64,000 nt of DNA from Cordilura impudica (GCA_963682025.1 OY821517.1:107374972-107438971), one strand, 5' to 3'. Shown: positions 44,678 to 56,810, numbered from the stretch's first letter. The notes: generated from the sequence alone by a model not told the origin. Translations and numbers: made by a program.

Positions 44678-45704
44678 TCTATACTAATATTATAAAGAGC
44701 TAATGTGTGTTTGTTTGTTTGTTTGTTTGTTTGTTTGTTTGTTTGTAGGAGGTAATCTCCGTAACTACCCATCTGATCTTCCTGAAATTTTCACAGAATC
44801 TTACTGCGGATATGGGAAGTGCTATAGGCTATAATTTTTTAAATATTTTTGGTGGGCGTGGCACCTCCCACACAAAGTAAATTTTTAATATCATATACAT
44901 ATATTGAGTACTATGATAGGGAAAGCTTTGCAAATTTGTGTGAGGTCACCTATTGTTAATATTAGTAGCTACGCCGGAAATGGGCGGGATCGGACAAGTG
45001 GGCGTGGTACCTCCCATAAAAGTAATAATTCAATATTATATATATCGAGTACTGTGATAGAGAGGGCTTTTCAAGTTTGTCTGATGTCACCTATTATTAA
45101 TGTGAGTAGTCGGATAAAAAATGTGAAGTATCGGGCCAATAGGCCTGGCACCTGCCATACAAATTAAATATAAAATGCCATATATCTGGAGTACTGTTAC
45201 AGTGAGAGTGTTGGGACTTTGTGTGAGCCCATAAGTTATTCATGTGATTAGTTAGACAAAAAATGGGCGTGATCGGAGCAGTGGGCATGGCACCGCCCGT
45301 ACAAAGTAGATATATGATATCATATAACCGGTGTACTAAAAAAGGGAAAGACTCGATATTCTGCACGAGTCCATCAGATATTAATGTGAGTAGTCCAATA
45401 AAAATTGGGCGGGATGGGATTAGTGGGCGTGACACCTCCTATATAAATAATATGAAGTACTTCGAAAGCAACAGTCTTTCGTTAAGTACATTAGTTATCA
45501 GTGTGATTTGTTCTGGAAAATATATCGCCAAAATCAAAAACTCGCCAAAACCGAAAATTGCGAAAAATAAAAATCGCCCAAAAAAATCGTCAAAATCAAA
45601 AATGAGCAAAATCAAAAATCGCTAAAAAGAAAAATTGCCAATTGACATTCTAAGTTCAAGGGCAATTGTTAAGTGTTGCCAGATCTAATTGTGATAATCC
45701 ATCT

Positions 45705-45820
45705 TCTTCTCATGGACAACTACATGTACCTTGCTCCAGGGTAGGAAAGCCGAAAAATCTGATAATTGTTGTACCGAATGAAAAAACAAAAAAACATTGT
45801 ATATCAGCAAGTATTCAAAT
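45705..45820 (+). pseudogene. Helitron helicase C-terminal remnant
   Basis: SSSHGQLHVPCSRVGKPKNL continuing IIVVPNEKTKKHCISAS, in one frame. This is the well-known QLYVACSRV block near the C-terminus of Helitron helicases. Confidence 0.7.
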
Positions 45821-46216
45821 AAAAAAACTATGCTAATAATCTATATTAACATAATAAAGAGGTAATATGTGTTAGTTTGTTTGTTTGTAACTACACATCT
45901 GACCTTCCTGAAATTTTCACAGAGTCTTACTGCGGATATGGGAGTGCTACAGGCTGTAATTTTTTAAATATTTTTATCGGGCGTGGCACCTCCCATACAA
46001 ATTAAATTTTAAATATCATATATATTAATATGATAGAGCCAGCTTTGCAAATTTGTCTCAGGTCATCTATTATTAACGTGAGTAGTCAGACAAAAAAATG
46101 GGCGGGATTGGACAAATGCACGTGGCACCCCTACACAAACTTAATATTAAATGTAATATATCTGAACTACTGTATTAGTGAGAGCCTTGGCACTTTGCGT
46201 GAGCCCTTTCATAACA

Positions 46217-46240
46217 ATTCGGAAGGGGGGGGGGGGAGGG
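46217..46240 (+). repeat. Poly-G tract beside Helitron terminus
   Basis: A run of about 13 G with one A, directly before the terminal hairpin. The opposite copy has a matching C-rich tract at 27830-27846. Confidence 0.8.
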
Positions 46241-46269
46241 TGTAGCGAAGCACACCGGGTTACATCTAG

Positions 46270-47934
46270 TAGTTTTATAATTTTATTAAATTAAAAAAAT
46301 TCATAATATTAAATCAACAATTAATTAAACTATAAATAAAAAGACTTAGAAAAAGATTAATTCTAAATATCTCAAAAAAATAAAATCAATTATAATAATC
46401 TTCGAAGCAATTAAATTTTTTTGTGAAACAAAAAAGTTTTTATAAAAGGAACGATTTTCCATTTCCATTTTTAGTACAAACTAAAAAAGTAATAATCGAT
46501 TCTCTGTGAACTTTATTTAAAAATTTACAAGTATAAAACAAAAGCTACAGATATTTATGTAAAAAATAATAACACAAATCACTGAGTTGATTTGAGCGGA
46601 GTAAATTAGTTGCTAATTTTGACCGTTGACGACCAATAGGATATAGAGTATATGGCCCATGGATTTTTTCCTTGAAGGAATTAAAAAAAAATATTTTTGA
46701 CGACACTTTTGTTGAGAAATATTGGGTCGTTAAGTACTAATCCACAAAACAAAATAAAAATTTTCTAGCAGTTTAGGTTTGGCCGTGAATAGGTTAAAGT
46801 TGATTCCCGATCTTCTCTTATTCTACCAAATAACATATTTATTTTTTTATATGTTTTTGCACAAAAAGATAACTAAACTATATATGGAAATGATCGGAAA
46901 AATATAATCCTTTATCTGCAGAATGCAGATTAATAACACTGCCACTCAAACTTGCTTTATTCTTATTTTCTGTATCCAACTATGAACTCAGCATAGTTAA
47001 ATCTAAAACGGCATGCTATAGTGTACCATATAGTCAGTGTGCTTACTGTTTTTATTTTTATTAATACGCTGCCAGCGACAGTTCAATAGATCATTTATTG
47101 AGAGACAACGAGGAAGAGTTATATTACTATGGGTATATGTTTTATAGCTACTCGAATGTACGTATGTATCTGTATTTATATGTAAGTAATTAATAGTCGC
47201 TGTGTAGTAATTTATTTATAGTCATCACTAATACATACAGATATTTGCTAGTATGAGTGGGTTGGTATTCAATTCATAGCTTAATTGAACTTCAATTATA
47301 ATTCATAATGCACGCACTACCGTGAGCCGTAGTGTCAGTTGCAAACACATTTTAGTTAGATTTTATATCCTTTTCATTTATTTCACATTTGTTTGTCCTG
47401 TGTTTTATCTATTGATTGTTGTGATATTTGTTAGTCGTTTGAGTTACGGTTACAAAGTTAATTTTTTACTTTGCTTATGATGTGCAACCTTGATATTTAA
47501 AAAAAAAAAAAATATATATAAAATATATTGGTTTGTTACTGATAGTTTAGAGTAGTTCAGTAGATTCACTAATTGCTGACTGCAATTTACAATGATATGC
47601 TTATCTGTCATCTATAATATTGACTTTAGTTCACAATATCAATTGTATGTCTATTACTTAACAGCGAATTTAAATAGTTTCAGACATAATGAATACATTG
47701 GTTTTCTAGGAACTCCTAAAAAAAAGCTTTTAAATGGTTTCCGCGCTCAATTTATTACCTAGCATGGTGTAGTGTGAGTATTCATATTTTTTCGCATATA
47801 AATTATTAGTTGTTAATAATACTGCCAGGGCTGGCCAATATGAAAATAAATATGAAAAATGCAAAAAAAAAAAAAAAAATTAAAAATCGCCACAAAAAAA
47901 TACTTTGAAAATGTTTCCCAATAATATTAAATAT
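46270..47934. other. Mostly unrecognised; one DINE-1-like fragment
   Basis: 46795-47040 is a degenerate plus-oriented piece of the DINE-1-like family (TTCCCGATCTTCTCTTA, CACTGCCACTCAAAC, TATTTTCTGTATCCAA). The remainder has no supported gene or repeat. Confidence 0.45.
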
Positions 47935-48235
47935 TGGTACATTTTTTAGCTATCCACCAGATTTGCAACTTTTTATGTTTTTACATACTAACACATACAT
48001 AAAGCTATACAATGCTGGGTGTGTGTTCATTAAATTTATTAAAGTGTTTGCAAAAAGCCCTGTGTTGAATTGGAAAATAATTTTAGACATAACAACAAAA
48101 ATAATTTAGGGCATAAACCAATAAGGACAACAACGGCAATAAAAAGTGTTGAATTGTGAATTGGCTAAAATTGTTTAGCATACCTTTAGTATCTTATAAA
48201 ATAATTTATTAAATGAAAAAAATGCTAGCATTTAT
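47935..48235 (+). repeat. Helitron-like segment, second family, copy 3
   Basis: It shares ACACATACATAAAGCTATACA, GTTGAATTGTGAATTGGC and TTAGCATACCTTTAG with 8403-8700. The terminal hairpin is missing. Confidence 0.5.
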
Positions 48236-48467
48236 ATGAAAAAAATATATTTACACTCACAATACAACTGTTATTAGGTAGATGTGAAGATCAGAAACAA
48301 AATACAACTTTGGTTACAGAAATTTTTTTAGAATTCGACTAAAATTTACAAAAATTAAAGAAATGGAAAATGGCCCAAAAATTGTGGGTCATTTTTCATT
48401 TCTAATTTGTGGGTGATTTTCACATGAAAAATTATTCACTTTTAAAAACGAAAAATGAGGCAAAAAA

Positions 48468-48643
48468 ACAAGTAAGATAATTATAGTCGGTCCTGACCGA
48501 CCATACGATACCCTATACCATGGTTTAGAGACCCTATCTCTTCGGTCCAACTAATTGGATATAGCAAATAAGCGATTTTGGTAGATACAAACAGCAGCAC
48601 AAAGTCATTATACCCAAACCACATAGTGGTATATGGTATAAAA
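48468..48643 (-). mobile_element. DINE-1-like minimal copy (~175 bp)
   Basis: Both termini are present (ACAAGTAAG plus palindrome; GTGGTATATGGTATAAA) but the interior from the AAATAAGC block to the GGTAGATACAAACAGCAGCA block is deleted. Confidence 0.8.
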
Positions 48644-49405
48644 ACTAAGATAATTATAGTCGGTCTAGACCGTCTTTACGATACTCTATACCATTTGTTT
48701 AGAGACCCTATCTCTTAGGCCCAACTAATTGGATATAGAAAATAAGCATAAACCAAATTTGAGTGGCTATATAATTTTTTTTTTTTTTGGTTTCACATAT
48801 TAAAAGGTTCATATCTTATGCTATACTTATATGGGGACTAGGTCGAAAAATATACCGATTCTGACCATATTTGGTAAGGTCATTTATTTTTTGCAAAAAC
48901 ATATAAATGACAAATTTGAGAAAAATCTATACAACATTTTTGTTTTTTGATTGATTTAAGTGAAGATCGGGAAGCAGCTCTATATGGGACCTATGACTAA
49001 GAATTGTCGTATTGGGATTGTTTTTAGACTAATATATAATAAACACATACAAACCCAATTTGAATAAGATCTATAAGAGAATTTGGATTTTATGGCAATT
49101 CATGTCAACTTCATAGTGGTCATTTTTATGGGGACTAGGTCTGAACAAGGACCGGATATCACCAATTTCGATAACGTTCACCCTATGGTGCATAAAAGCT
49201 TATATACCAAATTTTGTCAATATATATGCATATCTGCGACCTGTAATTTGATTAAAATATTTACCTGGACACACATACAGGCGGACGGACGGACGGACAT
49301 CGCTTAATCGACTCAGAAAGTTATTCTGATGGGTCCAGGTCAAATATTTTTAGTACTTACAAATAGCAGTCATTATGCCTCGTCCACATGGTGGTATAGG
49401 GTACA
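48644..49405 (-). mobile_element. DINE-1-like element, full length, tandem to its neighbours
   Basis: It begins directly at the end of the minimal copy and runs through all family blocks, with GGACGGACGGACGGAC at 49282-49297, to GTGGTATAGGGTACA. Confidence 0.85.
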
Positions 49406-49590
49406 ACAAGTAAGTCAATTGTAGTCGGTATATACCGTCTACCATAGACTATGCAATATCGAGAGAGAGAGAGAGAGAGAGCGTTTTTGATCCAATAGCT
49501 GGATATAGAAAATAAACATAAATAAATTTTTGTGCTATTGTATTATTTTGTGATGTGGAGATATGAAAAAGTTCATACAAATCAGTATAA
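49404..49590 (-). mobile_element. DINE-1-like element, third in tandem, truncated
   Basis: ACAAGTAAGTCAATTGTAGTCGG starts in the last bases of the previous copy. The palindrome is diverged, a (GA)n tract (49459-49481) has arisen inside, and similarity fades after ATGAAAAAGTTCATA. Confidence 0.7.
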
Positions 49591-50174
49591 ATCGTATCGG
49601 TTATCACAAACAAATTCCTTCTTTTCCCACAACTACAAATTGGCACCCAAACTAATATTTTTCGGGAGCTTCGATTTTTTTTTTATCAAATTCACTCCAT
49701 AATTCTGTAGTTTTTTGGCAAGTAGCTTGATAATCTTCTTGGAGTTTCGACGCGGAAACAATTTGAGTTCTGCCTATACTTCAATAATTTGAGTTCTGTC
49801 TCCTTTATAATTTTTCGTGATAGAGACAATTTAGTTTTGGAGCTGCATAATTTCCCAAAACAATCCAATTTTTTCTTAAAAAGTGCCAAAATTTTTGTTA
49901 GCTTTTTAACAGCCCTTTTTAATATTTAATAATTATTAATTTTTGAAAATCGGGCAAACCATTATTCTAGTAAACAACTCCATTATTCAAAATGTTAATA
50001 ACTTTATCATGTAGTTTTCCTTCATAATTCATTTTAAAATAAAATATTTATTGAATAATGACAATATATGGAAACACATTTTATCATTTACGTAAGCGTT
50101 TGAGAGGCCCCACTGTATTTAACTGGTGTCCGACTTGAATGAATGTTGACATACAGAGTGCTTTATAGTTATTT

Positions 50175-50371
50175 AATGCCGTTTTCTTTTCTATGACTTC
50201 CAAGAGGATAATAATCAAAATTTTTTTGCATTTGTGAACACAGCACTTTGAGACCTTTCGACTGATGTATAAAATAAGGTTTCTCTTAATTCAAAATATA
50301 TAAAAAAAATACACTTTTCCAACAAAGGGCAAAAAAAGGGGCGACATTTTTGTCAGAAAAGAAAACGGCAT
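50175..50371. mobile_element. Small MITE candidate
   Basis: ATGCCGTTTTCTTTTCT at 50176-50192 is a perfect 17-bp inverted repeat of AGAAAAGAAAACGGCAT at 50355-50371. The interior is non-coding. No clear target duplication is visible. Confidence 0.4.
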
Positions 50372-50599
50372 AAGATTCCTTTTTGTATGACTTTTCCTGT
50401 CATTTTGTTGTTAAATCTACTTTGTTTAACCGCGTCATTGTATTTGATTTTTAATGTTTGACTTCTGAATCATAAGGCTGTTTTTTTTTTTTTTGTATAA
50501 AATTGTATTGAGTCTATTTTGCGTCTACATGTATTTTGTATCGCCATATTGGAAAAAGTTAAAAGAAAAGTAATTTTTAAACTCTTTCTTTTAACTCAT

Positions 50600-51105
50600 A
50601 CTCTCCGCCTGTCTGTCTGTTATGGGTCAACCCCATTCTCCATTATCCAATTAATCTGAAACTTAGCCAATAGTCTTTTTCTGACTACAGATTAATTTTG
50701 GGGTAGTCACGCACAGTAACGCATAGTCACGTACAGTCAACGAGTGATCTAAATGTCTTTTCCCTCATCCGATCGATATGAAAGTTGGTCCATACACTTG
50801 CTGTGAAATAAGATTAACTTGGACATAGTCACGCACTGTCACGCATAGTCACGCACAGCCTCGGAGTGATTTAGAACCAATTCCCCCTTATGTGATCGAT
50901 CTAAAACTTGGTCGATAGACTTGCTGTATAAAAATATTAACTTTGACATAGTCACGCACAGTCACGCACAGTCACGGAGTGATTTAAACCCCATTTCTCC
51001 TCATCCAATCAATCTGAAACTTGGTCCATGGACTTGCTGTGACCACAGATTTATTTTAAAATAGTCACGCAAATTCACACACAGTCGCGGAGAGATTCAG
51101 AACTC
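50600..51105. repeat. Tandem ~120-bp repeat, four units, with nested 11-bp repeats
   Basis: AGTCACGCAC recurs at about 50705, 50828, 50948 and 51064, giving a period of 116-123 bp. Each unit also has ATCCGATCGATCTGAAACTTG, ACTTGCTGTGA and GGAGTGATTTAGAAC. Within units, CAGTCACGCA is itself repeated two or three times. Confidence 0.85.
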
Positions 51106-51690
51106 ATATGCATGAGGAAGGAAAGAGTTTTACTAAAAACTTTTTTTTTTTATAGGTTAGATTATTATGTTTTATTTTTTACTATTTTTTGGTAGCCGTA
51201 TAGCCTGAATTTGGGTTCCACATGTTTGGAAACCATCCTCAAATTCTTTAACAAGTGAAATGTGTGTTACAGATTTTTCGTGCGCAATATTTAGATTTTA
51301 TGGCCTATTTCAATGAAACATCATGTACGTTATCATGAGCTGTTAGTCAGTTAAATGGAAACAAGAATAGTTATGCAAAAGTTATTTCAAAGGAAAAATA
51401 TAAGAGAAATGCTCGTATATTCTTTTATCAATTCAGCTTTAGGCTCGGAAAAACACAAATCCTTAAGCCATCTTATTTGAATACGGTCTTCCACTATATC
51501 CACTATATACAGAATTAAGAAAAATTCAATCAACATACCACTTAACTGCAAGATTTGCGATTGGTGCTTTTAAGTCAACACCCATTCATAATATTCTAAC
51601 TGAAACTGGACTTTTAACATTCAAACAGCTCATTGAAAGCCAACTGAAAGTCAAATTCTCGTATATAGTACAAAAACAAAACACAAGAAA

Positions 51691-52487
51691 AAACAAGTAA
51701 GAAAATTATAGTCGGTCTAGAGCGACTATATGATACCATGCGTTTAGAGACCCTATCTCATAGGCCCAACTAACTAGACATAGAAAATAAGCATAAACCA
51801 AATTTGAGTGGGATTGTTATTAATTTTTTCGGCTGCAGATATGAAAAAGTTCATATCGGATGCTCTATCTTTATGGGGACTAGGCCCAAAAATGGACCGA
51901 TCCTGACCATGTCTGGTAACGTCTCTTGTATTTTGCAAAAATATATGCAAACAAAATTTGAGAGGAATCAGTGCAATATTTTTGTTTTTTGATAGATTTA
52001 AGTGAAGATCGGGAAGCAGCTCTATATGGGGCCTATGCCTAAGAGTTGTCCCATAGGGATCATTTTTAGACTATTCATTAACGGATGTAATAAACGTATA
52101 CAAACCCAATTTGAGTAAGATCTATATGACAATTTGGATCTTATGGCAATTTATGTCGATTTCATAGAGGTCATTTGTATGGGCATTAGGTCTTAACATG
52201 GACCGATTCTCACCAATTTCAATAGCGTTCATCCTATGGCCGATGAAAGCTTATACACCAAACTTTATCAAAATATATTCACATTTGCGACCTGCAGTTT
52301 GATTACAAAGTTTACATGGACACATAGACGGACGGTCGGACGGACGGACATCGTTAAATCGAATCAGATAGTGATTCTGATTCGATCGGTATAATAAAAG
52401 ACGGGTCTAGGTCAAATATTTTTGGTAGTTACAAACAGCAGCACAAAGTCATTATACTAAAACCACATAGTGGTATTGGGTGTAAGA
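51691..52487 (-). mobile_element. DINE-1-like element, full length
   Basis: All family blocks are present from ACAAGTAAG (51693) to GTGGTATTGGGTGTAA. One base of the palindrome is changed (AGAGCGACTATA). Confidence 0.85.
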
Positions 52488-52529
52488 ATAAGAATTCAAA
52501 AATTATTGCAATAAAAATTTACTATGCTG

Positions 52530-52590
52530 ATCGATGGTTTAGGGTATCGTATAGTCGGTCTAGACCGACTATAATTTTCTTACTTGTTTT
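52530..52590 (+). repeat. DINE-1-like 3' end fragment
   Basis: Only the last ~60 bp remain: GTATCG, the perfect palindrome and TTTTCTTACTTG. Confidence 0.8.
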
Positions 52591-52700
52591 CTATAAAAAA
52601 CTTTATTTCTTATAAATATTACTTTATTTTTATAAAACCTACTATTATTCTAAATGTCACTGTTAATTTTAACGAATGATTAAAAAATATTATATATCTT

Positions 52701-53434
52701 ATATCTGTGGTTTTCTGGAGTAACCGCGTTTGTCCATTTTTGTCAATTTTGAGTTAAAGATGCCAAATATATTAATTTTTAACGCTCTTTGCATGTGTTT
52801 AATTTTTTTTTTAATATTGACCATTTCTGAGTTTTTTCTTTAAATAACGACGTAACTTGAATGTTATTAAATTAATTTGCAGCACTAACGACGTACGTTT
52901 GATCGCTGACAAATTATTTTCTCAGAAAACGACACATGGTGACATACGTTGTTATTAATGAAAAAAAAAAAAAAAATGCAAAATAATTTTGGATTATTTT
53001 TCAGTTTATAACCACTTATAGAAACTTGTGTGTTTATTTCTGTTATTTGTTGTCACTATCATTCTTGATACGTTGTTATATTCTCACCCAAGTCCCGTTA
53101 ACTTTTTGTTGACGAACATAAAAATCAATTTTTCAAGCACTGGTAGTTTTCTTTTTCAAAGAAAAAGACATTTGTCGACATAAGTTGTTTTATCTGCACT
53201 CACTTTAAGTGTAATTTACATTTTTTTTCGTCCTTCTCTAGGATCTATTCCTCTTAAGATTTTTGACTCAAAATTTTATGTAAAGTTTTTATTGCCCATA
53301 TCTACAGGACTGTTAAATAAAAAGTTCTAAAAACTTTATATTGAGCCCATAATTTCAAATATAACGTTTTTTTTGGCTCTCCTGAACACTTTGATTTTAT
53401 GACATACGCGGTTATTCTAGAAAACCACAGATAT
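52701..53434. mobile_element. Non-autonomous DNA transposon with 34-bp inverted repeats
   Basis: Left ATATCTGTGGTTTTCTGGAG plus TAACCGCG (52701-52734) pairs with the complement of 53401-53434, with about four mismatches. The flanks are TA-rich, so the target duplication is not resolvable by eye. The 734-bp interior has no open frame; it contains repeated ACATACGTTGTT-like phrases. Confidence 0.7.
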
Positions 53435-53802
53435 ATTAAAAAAAATTTATGAAACCTATAGTCAGTCCGTCTGGCCGTTCTATCCGATTTTCTTCATTTT
53501 TTATTTTTTTAATAAAAGGTATTTAGACACAGATATGTCGTCAATCATTGAAATTTACTCTACTCCCACCTTACTCAAGTTATCGTCAAATGCGATTCTT
53601 CCCTGTACATTTCAAGCACTATCAAATCTAATAGAAGAATGTGTACGACTTTGATTACTTCATAAGGACAATTTAAGTATATTTCGAATAGCGCTGTAAA
53701 TAACTGCCATGTAAATAGTTTTTTAAATTGCCTAAATTATTTTAGAAAAATCAGTTTTCACAAAAAGTATAATTATTTGTTCAAAAACTGAAATTTTTAT
53801 TT

Positions 53803-54450
53803 TTATACCCTATAACACTCTGTAGGGGATATACTGAGTTTGTGCTAATGCTTCAAACTACCAAAAAGATTTGACCAAGAGCATTATTTTATTATACCGA
53901 CCGACTCAGAATCGTTTTACTAAGTCTACTTAGTGATGTCTATCCATCAGCCTGTCTATCTGTAAGTCAGTGTGTTCATGTAAGCTTTGCAAGCAAACCA
54001 CAGGTCGATAATATGAACATACTTTGATAAAAATTTATACATGACAGCTTTTTTCGACCAAATCATGGATCAATATTGAAATAGATTGATGTATGTTCAT
54101 GTCATAAATTCATCAATTTTGGTTTATGGTTGGTTATTGCTCGCATTAATCAGTGATTTATAATAAACACTGTAGGAGGGTTTTCATTCATTGTTCTCAT
54201 ATAAAGGTTCTTTTCGATCTTAATTGAAATCTATCAAAAGACAAATATATTACAAATTTTGTTTTTAAATTTTGGTTGCACATGGTTTTTTTAAGAGTGG
54301 CTCTTGACCTTTTGTCTTTTTTTTTTGACCTAATCCTCATGTGCCATTAGTATCCAAAATTAACTTTTTAATTTTTACAGGCCACATACTAATAAAAATG
54401 CCACTCAAATTTGGTTTAAGTCAATTTTCTATATATTAGATATATTTTGT
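53803..54450 (+). mobile_element. DINE-1-like element, old and diverged
   Basis: It starts TATACCCTATAACACTCTGT and follows the family order (ATTATACCGACCGACTCAGAATC, a degenerate GTCT tract, AAACCACAGGTCG, CGATCTTAATTGAAATC, CACTCAAATTTGGTTTA). The 3' hairpin is missing. Confidence 0.65.
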
Positions 54451-55069
54451 CAAACATATCAAAAGTGAATTTAATAAATCTTTATTTTAACTATAACTCC
54501 TTTATCCTTATTTATCCTTAAAGAACATTTATTTTTAAACTAAGCGGTAAATATATTTACAATAACGTTTTAATTTACGGACAGAATTTAAAATATAAAA
54601 CCAGTAAAAATTAATTGATTGCCTTTTGTTTGTTTGATTTTTTAATAATTTTTAATATATTTATAAATCTTAAAGTTTGTGTGTTTGAAGTTAATATCAG
54701 GCTACACCTTTATACCGATCTGTTTGAAATTTTGACGGAGTCTAGGAGTTACTATACGAAGTAACACAGGCTTTAAATTTTTCAGATAAATCAAGTGAAC
54801 AAAGCATCCCTTATACAAAGTTATTTTTAAATATTTGGATCACTATAATGAGCAAAATTTCTCAAATTTGGTATAAGTAGATAAGTTATCAATATGAATA
54901 GTTTTGCAAAAAAAAATTGGCCTGATATCTCAGGCGTTGGACGGCCCATACAAAGCAAATATTTAATAACATATATATGAAGTACGATAATAGTAAACGC
55001 CTTAAGAAATATATAATTATATTCTTCTGTATAACAACTATATTGGAAATATTAAAACACCTCAATGAA

Positions 55070-55223
55070 AAATATTTGTATTAGCTAAAAGTTTCTAACT
55101 TTGAAAAATAATTTCAACAAATACATACTTTTCAATATAAAACAACTAAATTAAAAGTTAAAAAAAAAAAATCACGTCGTACTTGTAATAAATTGCCTCA
55201 ACAAATTGCATTAATACAAAACA
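55070..55223 (+). repeat. ~150-bp direct repeat, left copy
   Basis: It matches 56808-56960 with about 10 differences (TTAGCTAAAAGTTTCTAAC, AAATCACGTCGTACTTG, CAACAAATTGC). The nested DINE-1-like complex lies exactly between the two copies. Confidence 0.85.
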
Positions 55224-56810
55224 AAACAAGTAGGAAAATTATAGTCGGTCTAGACCGACTATACGATACCCTATACCATGCGTTTCGAAACCCTATCTCT
55301 TAGGCCCAACTAACTGGACATTGAAAATAAGCAAAAACCATATTTGAGTGGGATTTTTATTAATTTTTTTGGCTGCAGATGTGAAAAAGTTCATATGGAT
55401 GCTATATCTATAAAGGGACTAGCTCCAAAAATGGACCGATCCTGATCATGTTTGGTAAAGTCTCTTGTATTTTGCAAAAATATGTACAAACAAAATTTGA
55501 GAAGAATCAGTGCAATATTTATACCCTATACCACTATGTGGTTTGGGTATAATGACTTTGTGCTGCTGTTTGTAACAACCAAAAATATTTGACCTAGACC
55601 CATCTTTAATTATACCGATCGAATCAGAATCACTTTCTGAGTTGATTTAACAATGTCCGTCCGTCCGTCTGTCCGTCCGTCCGTCCGTCCGTCCGTCTGT
55701 GTGTCCATGTAAAGCTTGTAATCAAACTGCAGGTCGCAAATATGAATATATTTTGATCAAATTTGGTATATAAGCTTTTATGGGCCATGGGATGAACGCT
55801 ATTGAAATTGGTGAGAATCGGTCCATGTTCAGACCTAGCCCCCATACAAATTACCCATATGAAATCGACATAAATTGCCATAAGATCCAAATTGTCATAT
55901 AGATCTTACTCAAATTGGGTTTGTATGCGTTCATTACAGCCATTAATGAGTAGTCCAAAAATGATCCCTTTGACCCCATATAGAGCTGTTTCCCGATCTT
56001 CACTTAAATATATTAAAAAACAAAAATATTGCACTGATTCTTCTCAAATTTTGTTTGTATATATTTTTGCAAAATTCGAGAGACTTTACCAAACTTGATC
56101 AGGATCGGTCCATTTTTGGACCAAGTCCCTATATAGATATTGTATCCGATATGAACTTTTTCATATCTGCAGCCAAAAAAATTAATAAAAATCCCAATCA
56201 AATTTGGTTTTTGCTTATTTTCTAGGTCCAGTTAGTTGGGCCTAAGAGATAGGGTCTCTAAACGCATGGTATAGGGTATCGTATAGTCGGTCTAGACCGA
56301 CTATAATTTTCTTACTTGTTTTGTTTTTTAATAGATTTAAGTGAAGATCGGGAAGCATCTCTATATGGGGTCAAAGGTATCATTTTTGGACTACTCATTA
56401 GTGGATGTAATGAACGCATACAAACCCAATTTGAGTAAGATCTATATGACAATTTGGATCTTATGGCAATTTCTGTCGATTTCATATGGGTAATTTGTAT
56501 GGGGGCTAGGTCTGAACATAGACCGATTCTCACCAATTTCAATAGCGTTCATCCCATGGCCGATAAAAGCTTATATACCGAATTTTATTAAAATTCATAG
56601 ATATTTGCGACCTGCAGTTTGATTACAAGGTTTACATGGTCACACATACATACGGACGGACGGACGGACGGACATTGTTAAATCAACTCAGAAAGTGATT
56701 CTGATTCGATCGGTATAATTAAAGATGGGTCTAGGTCAAATATTTTTGGGTGTTACAAACAGCAGCACAAAGTCATTATACCCAAACCACATAGTGGTAT
56801 AGGGTATAAA
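55224..56810 (-). mobile_element. DINE-1-like element split by an inverted copy of itself
   Basis: 55224-55519 holds the 3' half and 56321-56810 the 5' half of one minus-oriented copy; joined, they read continuously through GCAATATT..GTTTTTTAATAG. The interrupting copy is 55520-56320. Confidence 0.88.
55520..56320 (+). mobile_element. DINE-1-like element, full length, nested
   Basis: A complete 800-bp copy with ATACCCTATACCACTATGTG at the start, a (GTCC)n tract of about ten units (55654-55698), and the perfect palindrome at 56282-56305 followed by ATTTTCTTACTTG. It was inserted in a T run of the host copy with no target duplication other than T residues. Confidence 0.9.

Larger units (their letters stand above)
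44678..46269 (+). mobile_element. Helitron-derived element with tandem repeats, plus orientation
   Basis: The 5' end TCTATACTAATATTATAAAG (44678) is of the common insect Helitron type and is preceded by A. The 3' end is a hairpin GGTGTAGCGAAGCACACC (46239-46256) with CTAG at 46266-46269 and T after it. Inside are ~145-bp tandem units (GGGCGTGGCACCTCCCA cores near 44855, 45000, 45135, 45280, 45425), a helicase remnant and a second 5' end at 45840. There is no Rep domain, so it is non-autonomous. Confidence 0.75.

Noticed and set aside
50090..50118. GAGAGGCCCCACTGTA as a pogo/Tigger-type terminal repeat
   Set aside because: The complement reads CAGTGGGGCCTCTC, which looks like such an end, but no matching partner end was found within several kb.
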